Of a stretch of DNA of 64,000 bases, positions 54,857-61,930 are shown piece by piece. Source of the stretch: Pseudomonas sp. IB20 (GTDB lineage: Bacteria > Pseudomonadota > Gammaproteobacteria > Pseudomonadales > Pseudomonadaceae); NCBI RefSeq assembly GCF_009707325.1, contig NZ_CP046103.1:1971810-2035809 (forward strand), given 5' to 3'. Each line of letters opens with the position of its first letter. Positions within the stretch are counted from its first letter, which is position 1. The notes beneath the pieces are model-generated. The model ran no database searches. It had not been told where the DNA came from and saw only the letters and a list, made by a program, of their open reading frames with translations. Both the position numbers and the translations under genes were made by a program.

Positions 54857-56356
54857 CTATTTCTTGCTTTTGACCCGCAATTCACCGGCAAACAACCCGC
54901 GTTCACGGGCCCAAACGATGGCTGCGCTGCGGCTGTGCACCCCCAGCTTGGAGTACACCGTGGCCACATGGTTACGCACGGTGTTGGGCGCCAGTTTCAG
55001 GCGCGAGGCGATCTCCTTGTCGGCCAGGCCTTCGCAGATCAAACCCAGCACATCGCGCTCACGGGCGGTCAGGTCGGTGAAGGCCACGTTCGGCAGGTTG
55101 GGGCTGTTGTTGACGCTCTTGGCGTTGGCCAATTTCTCGATCAGGGTCTGGCTGAACCACGAGGCGTCCTGCATCACTTCCTCAATGGCCGCCACCAGTT
55201 CCAGCTCCGAGCGTTTGCGTTCGGTGATGTTCATCATCACCAGCAGGTAACAGGGCACATCCTCGATCAGCACCGTGTCGGCCCAGACCACGCAGTCGAT
55301 CACCTCGTTGCCTTTCTTACGCACCTTTAGGTCCTGGCCGTCGAGGTTGCCGGCTTTTTCCAGGGTGGCGAACAGCTGTGCAAAGGCCTGGGCGCTGTCG
55401 ATGAAGTTGATGTCCTCGACGGCTTTGCCGATCAGCTCTTCGCTGATAAAACCGGTGATGTTCATGAACGCTTCGTTGATATCCACCACCTGCCGGTTGG
55501 CCGCGCTGCACACCAAGGTTGGCACCGGCGTCAGGCGGAAAGATTTGGCGAAGCGTTCCTCACTTTGGCGCAAGGCAATTTCCGCTTTGCGCCGCGGTTC
55601 CAGGTCGGTGAAGGAAAACAGCATGCAGTCTTCCTCGTTCATGTCCAACGGCTGGCCCGCGACGATCACCAGTTTGCTTCCGCCTTCGGGCAGGCGCAGC
55701 TCGGCCTGCATCTGCGGGATGGTCGCGCCTTCGCTCAGGCGCTGGATGGCCAGGTCCTTACGCTCGGCCTGTTCCAGTACATCCAGTTCATACACCGAGC
55801 GGCCGATGACCTGATCGCGGTTGTAGCCGGTCATCTCTAAAAAACCCTGGTTGACCTTGATGTAGCGCAGGTCGCTCAAGCGGCAGATCACGGCGGGCGC
55901 CGGGTTGGCATTGAAGGTTTTCTCGAAGCGCTGCTCGGCGCTGGCCCATTCGGTGGCGTCGCTGAGGATCAGCACCAACAGTTCCGGCTCACCGTGAGCG
56001 TCGGTCAGCACCAGGCTGCGCAAGCGGTGGACCCAGCTGCGGTCTTCGCCGGTGGTGGGGGTGACTTCAACCACCACATCGCTGAATTCTTCACCGGCCG
56101 CCACCCGGCTGAGCGGGTAGCTGTCCAGCGCTAAAGGATGGTTGTTGCGGTAACGCAGGGCGAAACGCTTGGCATATTCCGCAGTATTGGCACCGAGCGC
56201 CTCGACGTCGCTGATCCCGTGCATGGTCAACGCGGCTTCATTAGCCCAGAGGATGGTCTGGTCGACTTCGGCCAGTATCACGCCGTCGGACAGCCCGGAG
56301 ATGATCTGCTGCAATTGGCGGCGGTTGGTTTCTTTGGCGAGGACATCCTGGCTCAT
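54857..56356 (-). CDS. PAS-domain LuxR-type transcriptional regulator
   Basis: A 499-residue cytoplasmic regulator with three PAS-like sensor segments (about 14-130, 145-255 and 265-385; each with features such as GLSDGVILAEVDQTILWAN or FMNITGFISEELIGKAVED). A short linker and a C-terminal LuxR helix-turn-helix follow (LTARERDVLGLICEGLADKE, then LKLAPNTVRNHVATVYSKLG). There is no kinase, receiver or membrane segment, so it senses directly through PAS, perhaps redox, light or small molecules. Start 56356 has GGGAG upstream. Genes on both sides carry similar palindromes. Confidence 0.88.
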   Translation of the reverse strand: MSQDVLAKETNRRQLQQIISGLSDGVILAEVDQTILWANEAALTMHGISDVEALGANTAEYAKRFALRYRNNHPLALDSYPLSRVAAGEEFSDVVVEVTPTTGEDRSWVHRLRSLVLTDAHGEPELLVLILSDATEWASAEQRFEKTFNANPAPAVICRLSDLRYIKVNQGFLEMTGYNRDQVIGRSVYELDVLEQAERKDLAIQRLSEGATIPQMQAELRLPEGGSKLVIVAGQPLDMNEEDCMLFSFTDLEPRRKAEIALRQSEERFAKSFRLTPVPTLVCSAANRQVVDINEAFMNITGFISEELIGKAVEDINFIDSAQAFAQLFATLEKAGNLDGQDLKVRKKGNEVIDCVVWADTVLIEDVPCYLLVMMNITERKRSELELVAAIEEVMQDASWFSQTLIEKLANAKSVNNSPNLPNVAFTDLTARERDVLGLICEGLADKEIASRLKLAPNTVRNHVATVYSKLGVHSRSAAIVWARERGLFAGELRVKSKK

Positions 56357-56438
56357 GGTTTCTCCCGGTAGACGGCACATGGGGGTACGACACCCGGGGT
56401 TGAGGATAGTGCAGAGAATGTGCGCATGAGGAAGTGCG

Positions 56439-56463
56439 AATGCACCAGTTGAACTGGTGCATT
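56439..56463. promoter_or_regulatory. Perfect palindrome in the divergent promoter
   Basis: Arm AATGCACCAGTT (56439-56450), one central base, then its exact reverse complement (56452-56463). It lies 83 bp before the PAS-LuxR start and about 90 bp before the divergent membrane-protein start. A related site is found upstream of the csbD-like gene. Confidence 0.75.
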
Positions 56464-56552
56464 TGGGCCACGACTGAACGTATGTCCTTTCGCCACACTC
56501 CCAACCATCAAGGCATTTTGCCTTGCTCTCATAACGTGTGAAGGACCTCTGT

Positions 56553-57521
56553 ATGACTACTGTCTATGAAACCAATCGTTCGCTGTTTCGTGTGTCCTGG
56601 AGTTCGGTATTGGCCGGTAGTGCAATTGCACTGGTGACCTACCTGGTGCTGAGTGTGCTGGGTACGGCCATCGGCGCGAGTGCCGTCGACCCGATGAAAG
56701 CGGGTAACCCGCTGAGCGGTTTCGGCACCGGCGCCGGGATCTGGTTGTTTGTGTCGACGCTGATCGCCATCGGCGTGGGTGCCTTCGTGGCCGGGCGCAC
56801 CGCACCTGACCGCGGCGGCCTGCACGGCGTATTGACCTGGACCGTCACCACCTTGCTCACCACCTGGCTGCTGGCGGGTTTGGCCGCCAGCGTGGTCGGT
56901 ACCGCCGGCAACGTGGTGGGCAAAGGTTTGTCCGCTGCCGGTAGCGGCATCGCGGCGGCTGCGCCGGGCATTGGTAACAGCGTCAAACAACAGTTGAACG
57001 AGCAAGGCATCCAGCTGGACTGGAACAGCCTGCAAGGTGAACTGGATACCCTGCTCAAGCAAAGCGGCAAGCCTGAGTTGGACCCGGCCAACGTTGAACA
57101 GAAGGCTGACCAGGCGGGCGCCGAGGGCAAGCAAGCGGCTACTGCTGCGGCGACCGATCCTGCCCAGGCCGGCGATGCGTTGAAGCAATGGTTCGAGCGC
57201 GTCAAAGCGTCCGGTGAGCCAGCGCTGAATGCCGCTGACAAAGACGCACTGGTCAACATCGTTGCCGCCCGCACCGGCAAGAGCAAGGAGGAGGCCACTC
57301 AGATCGTTGACAACTATGCCCAAGCTTATGAGCAGGCCATGCAAAAAGTGGCTGAGCTGAAACAACAGGCTGAACAGAAAGCCCGTGAAGCCGGTGAAGT
57401 GGCGGCCAAGCAACTGTCCCGTGCTGCCTGGAGCACCCTGGCGATGTTGTTGTTGGGCGCAGCGCTGAGCTTCTTTGTCGGTCGTATGGCACTGACTAAC
57501 CGTCGCGTGCCGTTGGCTTGA
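56553..57521 (+). CDS. Membrane protein of unknown function with Ala/Gln-rich helix
   Basis: A 322-residue inner-membrane protein: three N-terminal helices (about 18-40, 63-83, 94-118) containing GTGAGIWLFVSTLIAIGVGA, a long soluble amphipathic region (about 140-290, e.g. AQAYEQAMQKVAELKQQAEQ), and a last helix LAMLLLGAALSFFVG. I do not recognise the family; similar proteins appear near envelope-stress genes in pseudomonads. GAAGGACC precedes the ATG at 56553. By position it is divergently controlled with the PAS-LuxR gene. Confidence 0.75.
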   Translation: MTTVYETNRSLFRVSWSSVLAGSAIALVTYLVLSVLGTAIGASAVDPMKAGNPLSGFGTGAGIWLFVSTLIAIGVGAFVAGRTAPDRGGLHGVLTWTVTTLLTTWLLAGLAASVVGTAGNVVGKGLSAAGSGIAAAAPGIGNSVKQQLNEQGIQLDWNSLQGELDTLLKQSGKPELDPANVEQKADQAGAEGKQAATAAATDPAQAGDALKQWFERVKASGEPALNAADKDALVNIVAARTGKSKEEATQIVDNYAQAYEQAMQKVAELKQQAEQKAREAGEVAAKQLSRAAWSTLAMLLLGAALSFFVGRMALTNRRVPLA

Positions 57522-57589
57522 GTTTCTCCACCTGCCTCAATGAATGCGTAAAATGTCGGCTTTTTACGCGAATCACGCAAAGGTGCCCC

Positions 57590-58210
57590 TTGAGCGCAGG
57601 CAAAGCCGTCGGATTGTTATTACTCACCTCCATGCTGGCGGCGTGCGGTACTTCGCCGCCACGCACGCCTAATGACATCTGCGGCATCTTCCGCGAAAAG
57701 GACGACTGGTACGACGCCGCCAAGGTCACGCAAAAGCGTTGGGGCGTGCCGATCCAAGTGCCGTTCGCCATCATGTATCAGGAGTCCGGCTTCCGTCAGG
57801 ATGCCTTGGCGCCACGCAAATACCTGCTATGGATCATCCCCTGGGGCCGCGTTTCTACCGCTGCCGGCTACGCCCAGGCCAAGGATGAAGTGTGGAACGA
57901 CTACCGCAAAAGCACCGGCCGCAGCGGCGCCAGCCGCCAGGACTTCGACGACGCCATCGACTTTGTCGGCTGGTACATGGACAAGACCTACACCGTCAAC
58001 GGCGTGTACAAATACGATGCCTACGGCCAGTACTTGAACTACCACGAAGGTTGGGGCGGCTACCGCCAGCGCACCTATGCGGCTAAAGCCTGGCTGCCGC
58101 CGGTGGCGAGCAAAGTGCAGGCGCGGTCGCAGCTGTATGCAGCGCAATATGCGCGGTGCAAGGATGATTTGGGGCGCGGGTTTTGGAGCCGGTTCTGGCA
58201 CTGGCTATAA
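57590..58210 (+). CDS. SLT-family lytic transglycosylase lipoprotein
   Basis: A 206-residue predicted lipoprotein with lipobox LAAC (Cys near residue 18). The catalytic region AIMYQESGFRQDALAPRKYL provides the SLT glutamate, followed by RVSTAAGYAQAKDEVWNDY and WGGYRQRTYAAKAWL. It cleaves peptidoglycan glycan strands at the outer membrane. The start is a TTG at 57590 with AAAGGTG upstream; there is no ATG or GTG at a suitable place before the signal peptide. The frame reads on into the duplicated region but stops at 58210. Confidence 0.8.
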   Translation: MSAGKAVGLLLLTSMLAACGTSPPRTPNDICGIFREKDDWYDAAKVTQKRWGVPIQVPFAIMYQESGFRQDALAPRKYLLWIIPWGRVSTAAGYAQAKDEVWNDYRKSTGRSGASRQDFDDAIDFVGWYMDKTYTVNGVYKYDAYGQYLNYHEGWGGYRQRTYAAKAWLPPVASKVQARSQLYAAQYARCKDDLGRGFWSRFWHWL

Positions 58211-58222
58211 AGGGTTGCCCCG

Positions 58223-58264
58223 CCTCCTGTGGCGAGCCCGCTCGCCACAGGAGGGGTGTTTTTT
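58223..58264. terminator. Terminator hairpin (first copy)
   Basis: Perfect 15-bp arms CCTCCTGTGGCGAGC and GCTCGCCACAGGAGG with a CC loop, then GGTGTTTTTTG. The same structure recurs at 58379-58420 because of the duplication. Confidence 0.88.
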
Positions 58265-58378
58265 GATCGCTCCCGCACTTGCCAAACCTACCCAATTCTG
58301 GGAAAACCCCAGCCTTTACGCATTCAAAGAGCCCCCTATGAGCAACGGTTCTGGCACTGGCTATAAAGGGTTGCCCCG

Positions 58379-58420
58379 CCTCCTGTGGCGAGCCCGCTCG
58401 CCACAGGAGGGGTGTTTTTT
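58379..58420. terminator. Terminator hairpin (second copy)
   Basis: Identical to the hairpin at 58223-58264, shifted by 156 bp. It lies between the two copies of the FKBP start codon. Confidence 0.85.
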
Positions 58421-58493
58421 GATCGCTCCCGCACTTGCCAAACCTACCCAATTCTGGGAAAACCCCAGCCTTTACGCATTCAAAGAGCCCCCT

Positions 58494-58820
58494 ATGAGCA
58501 ACGACGAACTGCAGGTCACCGGCAAAACCGTGGTCAAAGGCGCGCTGATCACCACCCAATACACCGGCACTCTGGAAGACGGCACAGTGTTCGATTCTTC
58601 CTGGGAACGCGGCAAGCCGTTCCAATGTGTGATCGGCACCGGGCGGGTGATCAAGGGGTGGGACCAGGGGCTGATGGGCATGCAGGTCGGCGGCGTACGC
58701 ACGCTGTTTGTGCCTGCGCACCTGGCCTACGGTGAGCGCTCGATGGGCGCGCATATCAAGCCCAACAGCAATTTGCGCTTTGAAATTGAGTTGTTGGAAG
58801 TGCTGACGCGGGACGACTGA
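58494..58820 (+). CDS. FKBP-type peptidyl-prolyl cis-trans isomerase
   Basis: A 108-residue single-domain FKBP. Fold and active-site blocks are ITTQYTGTLEDGTVFDSSWE, FQCVIGTGRVIKGWDQGLMG, VGGVRTLFVPAHLAYGERSM and NSNLRFEIELLEV. It catalyses proline isomerisation during protein folding; no signal peptide, so cytoplasmic. The start at 58494 is the normal one. An identical start at 58338, in frame because of the duplication, would give a 160-residue product with a meaningless 52-residue extension. Confidence 0.93.
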   Translation: MSNDELQVTGKTVVKGALITTQYTGTLEDGTVFDSSWERGKPFQCVIGTGRVIKGWDQGLMGMQVGGVRTLFVPAHLAYGERSMGAHIKPNSNLRFEIELLEVLTRDD

Positions 58821-58844
58821 CGTGCTTCGGCGCAAGGAGGCTGT

Positions 58845-59422
58845 ATGGACGTGATTCAAGCGATACGCGACAGCTGGAGCTGGGTGGCCTGGCCGATGAG
58901 GCCGAGTTGCAGCACTTCTTCGAGCAGGCCCCCGACTACTTCATCGCGGTCAACGGCGAACCCGCGACGCCTACTGAAGCGCGTGAAGAGTTGCAGGGTG
59001 ACCTGCCCGCAGGCTGGAGCTGCAGTCGCCTGTACTGGCTGGGTTACCGCGATGCTGCGGGTCAATTGGTCGCCGTGGTAAATATCGCCGCCGACTTGCT
59101 TGCAGCCGGGGCGTGGCATATCGGGCTGTTGCTGGTGCATACGCGCTTGCATGGCAGCGGGCTGGCGCGGCGGCTGCATACCGAACTTGAGGCGTGGGCC
59201 CTGGGCAAAGGCGCCCAGTGGTTGCGGCTGACGGTGGTGGTCGGCAATGCCAAGGCGGAGCGTTTCTGGCCCAAACTTGGGTATGTGCAGGTGCGTACGC
59301 GGGAGGGGATTACGATGGGGCGGCAGGTCAATACGGTGTCGATTCAGGTCAAGGCGTTGGCAGGTGGCCGGATTGATGAATACCTGGAAAGGGTCGAGCG
59401 GGATCGACCGGGTACGCCGTAA
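58845..59422 (+). pseudogene. GNAT acetyltransferase, apparent frameshift
   Basis: Acetyltransferase of about 192 residues starting at ATG 58845 with a strong AAGGAGG 4 bases upstream. After MDVIQAIRDSW the frame is lost and the rest lies one frame over: LADEAELQHFFEQAPDYFIA, then the acetyl-CoA pocket HTRLHGSGLARRLHTELEAW and AERFWPKLGYVQVRTREGIT. Adding one G near 58876-58884 gives DSWELGGLADEAEL in frame. A start inside the second frame would need a TTG at 58907. Substrate unknown. Confidence 0.8.
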
Positions 59423-59442
59423 CCGCGGATGTACACCGCTTA

Positions 59443-59543
59443 CTGTGGGAGCTGGCTTGTCGGGTCGCCGCACCGCTGCGATGCAGACACCTCGGTGTGT
59501 CAGGCATAACCAGTTGATGCCATCGCCGCGATGCGGCGACCCG
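59443..59543. repeat. REP pair, right half cut
   Basis: TGTGGGAGCTGGCTTGTCGG at the left, then CGGGTCGCCGCA (59461-59472) mirrored by TGCGGCGACCCG (59532-59543). The expected outer part of the right unit (ACAAGCCAGCTCCCACA) is missing and IS3-type transposase sequence begins a few bases later. Confidence 0.8.
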
Positions 59544-59548
59544 CCCAG

Positions 59549-59737
59549 ATTGTGTTCAGGAGCCTGAAAACCGAGTGGATACCGACCATGGGCTACACGA
59601 CGGTCCAACAAGCTCAGCGGGATATCAGCCATTTTTTGATGCACCGGTACAACTGGATTCGACCGCACCAATTTAATGGTGGGCTGCCACCGGCTCAGGC
59701 CGAAAAAAAACTTAACATCGTGTCCGGGATCAGTTGA
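59549..59737 (+). mobile_element. IS3-family transposase C-terminal remnant
   Basis: A 62-codon fragment ending at TGA 59735-59737. VFRSLKTEWIPTMGYTTVQQ, HRYNWIRPHQFNGGLPP and AQAEKKLNIVSGIS match the C-terminal end of IS3-family OrfB (consensus FRSLKTEW...Y..NW.RPH..NGGL.P). The catalytic DDE residues and the rest of the element are absent. The sequence just after the stop region, TGTCCGGGATCAGTTGACCA at 59720, resembles an IS3-type terminal repeat, suggesting one preserved end. Confidence 0.8.
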
Positions 59738-60278
59738 CCACTACAAGACCCTCGTGGGTACTTGTTCGAGTGACAGTCGTCGGCCGGTTTCGGTAACCGG
59801 CACCTACTTGGCAAGGTAACGCGCATTGTTTCTATGCCGTTGTCTCGCCTCAAAAAGCGAGAAGCGGCATCCCGGCAGCGCCTGTCCTGGCGCCTGCCCG
59901 AACCCCTCTCATCGACGCTGACCAGCACCTGAAATCATTCAGGCTGCGACGGACACGCCTACCTTTACGGTGGGCGGGCCAAGCTGACTGTGCCTTTAAC
60001 ACCGGCGCGGTGCGCACGGTTGTACCTGCACGAAGGTTTTCGGGTCGGCGGTGGCTTAAATTAGGCTGCTGCGTTCAGGGAGATCTCTTATGCAAGCAAT
60101 CAACAACATCAACCTCAATTCCTTGGTCGAGGCTGCGACGGACACGCCTACCTTTACGGTGGGCGGGCCAAGCTGACTGTGCCTTTAACACCGGCGCGGT
60201 GCGCACGGTTGTACCTGCACGAAGGTTTTCGGGTCGGCGGTGGCTTAAATTAGGCTGCTGCGTTCAGGGAGATCTCTT
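59738..60278 (+). promoter_or_regulatory. Long structured leader of mgtC-like gene (gene-free, 541 bp)
   Basis: No gene. It contains several stems: GCCGGTT/AACCGGC (59783-59801), ATGCCG..TCTCGC/GCGAGA..CGGCAT (59834-59870) and GGCAGCGCC/GGCGC-CTGCC (59874-59898). The 189-bp tandem duplication follows. mgtC leaders in enterics sense magnesium through RNA structure; whether this one does is inference. Confidence 0.45.
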
Positions 60279-60319
60279 ATGCAAGCAATCAACAACATCA
60301 ACCTCAATTCCTTGGTCGA
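59941..60319 (+). repeat. Perfect 189-bp tandem duplication (mgtC start)
   Basis: 59941-60129 and 60130-60318 are identical, plus one extra matching base. The unit includes leader, GGGAGATC ribosome binding site and the first 13 codons of the MgtC-like gene. The first copy yields only a 28-codon frame, ATG 60090 to TGA 60176. Confidence 0.97.
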
Positions 60320-60995
60320 TACCGTGGTCAGCCTCACTGCGGCGTTTATCCTGGGTGGCTTGATCGGCTTTGAGCGCCAGTACCGCCAGCGCACGGCGGG
60401 TTTGCGCACCAATGTGCTGGTGGCGGTGGGTGCGGCGATTTTTGTCGACATGGCCAGCCGCCTGGGCGGCGCGGAAGGCGCGGTACGTGTGGTTGCGTAT
60501 GTGGTCTCGGGCATAGGCTTTCTGGGGGCCGGCGTGATCATGCGCGAAGAGGGCAACGTGCGTGGGCTCAACACGGCTGCCACGCTCTGGGCCTCGGCGG
60601 CCGTCGGTGCGTGTGCCGGTGCCGACCTGATCCTGGAAGCGTTGCTGGGCACGCTGTTTGTGCTGGCGGCCAACACCTTGCTGCGCCCGATCGTCAATAA
60701 CATCAACCGCCAGCCGATGGACGTGGTGTCGGCAGAGGTCACCAACATCCTCTATGTCATCGCGCGGCGTAGCCAGCAGCAGGCGGTGATGGTCTTGCTG
60801 GAAGCCGAACTGGCGCGCTGCAACTACCCGGCCAGTGACGTCGACGTGCGGCCCTTTGGCAGCGAAGAAGTGGAGATCGAGGCCACCCTGGCCGCGACAT
60901 CGGTCGATGGCGACGAACTGGATGCGCTGGTGGCGCGTATTTCCACGTCGACCTTGGTGGTGCAGGCCTTCTGGAGCCCGAGTACCACCGACTAG
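60279..60995 (+). CDS. MgtC/SapB family membrane protein
   Basis: A 238-residue inner-membrane protein. Four or five N-terminal helices carry MgtC motifs: [40 protein letters not shown] and [21 protein letters not shown] soluble C-terminal domain of about 90 residues follows ([20 protein letters not shown]). In pathogens MgtC supports growth in low magnesium and inside host cells, partly by inhibiting ATP synthase. The start at 60279 has GGGAG upstream; a truncated copy of the start lies 189 bp earlier. Followed by a terminator. Confidence 0.9.
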   Translation: MQAINNINLNSLVDTVVSLTAAFILGGLIGFERQYRQRTAGLRTNVLVAVGAAIFVDMASRLGGAEGAVRVVAYVVSGIGFLGAGVIMREEGNVRGLNTAATLWASAAVGACAGADLILEALLGTLFVLAANTLLRPIVNNINRQPMDVVSAEVTNILYVIARRSQQQAVMVLLEAELARCNYPASDVDVRPFGSEEVEIEATLAATSVDGDELDALVARISTSTLVVQAFWSPSTTD

Positions 60996-61017
60996 CGTGG
61001 TCGTAGTCAGCCTTGCC

Positions 61018-61042
61018 AAGTGCCGGATTGGCGGCACTTTAC
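61018..61042 (+). terminator. Terminator-like hairpin after mgtC-like gene
   Basis: AAGTGCCG (61018-61025) pairs with CGGCACTTT (61032-61040), short loop, TTTACT after. A second stem CAGTGCCG/CGGCACTG lies at 61211-61231 in the leader of the next gene. Confidence 0.7.
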
Positions 61043-61294
61043 TCGGATAAGTCCTACATGTGGGTGGGATTATCCCTTCGGGTGAAACGTCATTTCGTTG
61101 CTAAGGTTGCGCACTTGCAGCTAGCAGGCGACGTCGGTTTGGTTGTACGTGTTCGCCGCGTTTTCAACCGAAGGGACCAGGCACAACCTGGCTATCGTCC
61201 CGGGTGAGGGCAGTGCCGTTGGTCGGCACTGTCATTTCTCACAGGTACCTGTGTTCCGAGTGATGTGTAAGGCTACTTACACCAAGGCATATTT

Positions 61295-61924
61295 ATGAAC
61301 AACAAAGCATTAATAGTCGATGACCACCCGTTTATCCGCCAGACCGTTCGGTTCTTGCTTAAGCAAGAAGGTTTCACCGACATCGATGAGGCGGGTAATG
61401 GCGCGGATGCTGTGCAGAAGGCCAGAGAGGGGCGCCCAGACCTGATTATTCTTGATTTGGCAATCCCGAAGCTGGGTGGGCTTGAGGTCATCGCCCGGGT
61501 CAAGGCGCTGGGCGTGCCGTGCAAGATGCTGGTACTGACGGCGGCGATTCCTGAGTATTTTTCCTCTCGCTGCATGCGTGCCGGTGCTATGGGGTTCGTC
61601 TCCAAGACCGGGGAGTTGGACGAGTTGCAAAAGGCGATCAAGGCAGTGATGTCCAACTACAGTTGTTTTCCCAGCTTACCGACCAGTTCGGTGCGTCGTG
61701 ACGATTTGCAGTCCACGGAGATGCAGCTGGTAGAGTCGCTTTCGGACCGTGAGGTGGAGGTGTTGCGCATGCTGGCTCTGGGCCTGGGTAACAACCAGAT
61801 TGCCGATCAAATGCTACTCAGCCACAAGACCGTCAGTACCTATAAAACGAGGCTCAAAGACAAGCTGTGCATGTCATCCGTGGTGCACATGGCCAAGTTC
61901 GCCCAGCGTAATCATCTGATCTGA
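61295..61924 (+). CDS. NarL/LuxR-type response regulator (BvgA/EvgA-like)
   Basis: A 209-residue response regulator. The receiver has the acidic pair VDDH (D9, D10), phospho-acceptor Asp54 (IILDLAIPKLGG) and Lys in FVSKTGELDEL; the LuxR helix-turn-helix (about 145-205) reads LSDREVEVLRMLALGLGNNQ and LLSHKTVSTYKTRLKDKL. CAAGG precedes the ATG. It lies 6 bp before the hybrid sensor gene, so the two form a BvgAS/EvgAS-like phosphorelay. Regulated genes unknown. Confidence 0.93.
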   Translation: MNNKALIVDDHPFIRQTVRFLLKQEGFTDIDEAGNGADAVQKAREGRPDLIILDLAIPKLGGLEVIARVKALGVPCKMLVLTAAIPEYFSSRCMRAGAMGFVSKTGELDELQKAIKAVMSNYSCFPSLPTSSVRRDDLQSTEMQLVESLSDREVEVLRMLALGLGNNQIADQMLLSHKTVSTYKTRLKDKLCMSSVVHMAKFAQRNHLI

Positions 61925-61930
61925 TTTGAA

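Larger units (their letters stand above)
58190..58503 (+). repeat. Perfect 156-bp tandem duplication (FKBP gene start)
   Basis: 58190-58345 and 58346-58501 are identical, plus two further matching bases (58346-58347 with 58502-58503). The unit contains the last codons of the SLT gene, a terminator hairpin and the ribosome binding site and first codons of the FKBP gene. 156 is a multiple of three, so the frame stays open through both copies. Confidence 0.97.

Noticed and set aside
58338..58493. 52-residue extension of the FKBP protein
   Set aside because: Created by the duplication; it encodes terminator and leader sequence, and homologous FKBPs start at the second ATG.
60090..60176. 28-codon leader peptide before the mgtC-like gene
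   Set aside because: It is the duplicated gene start running into leader sequence, not an evolved leader peptide on present evidence.
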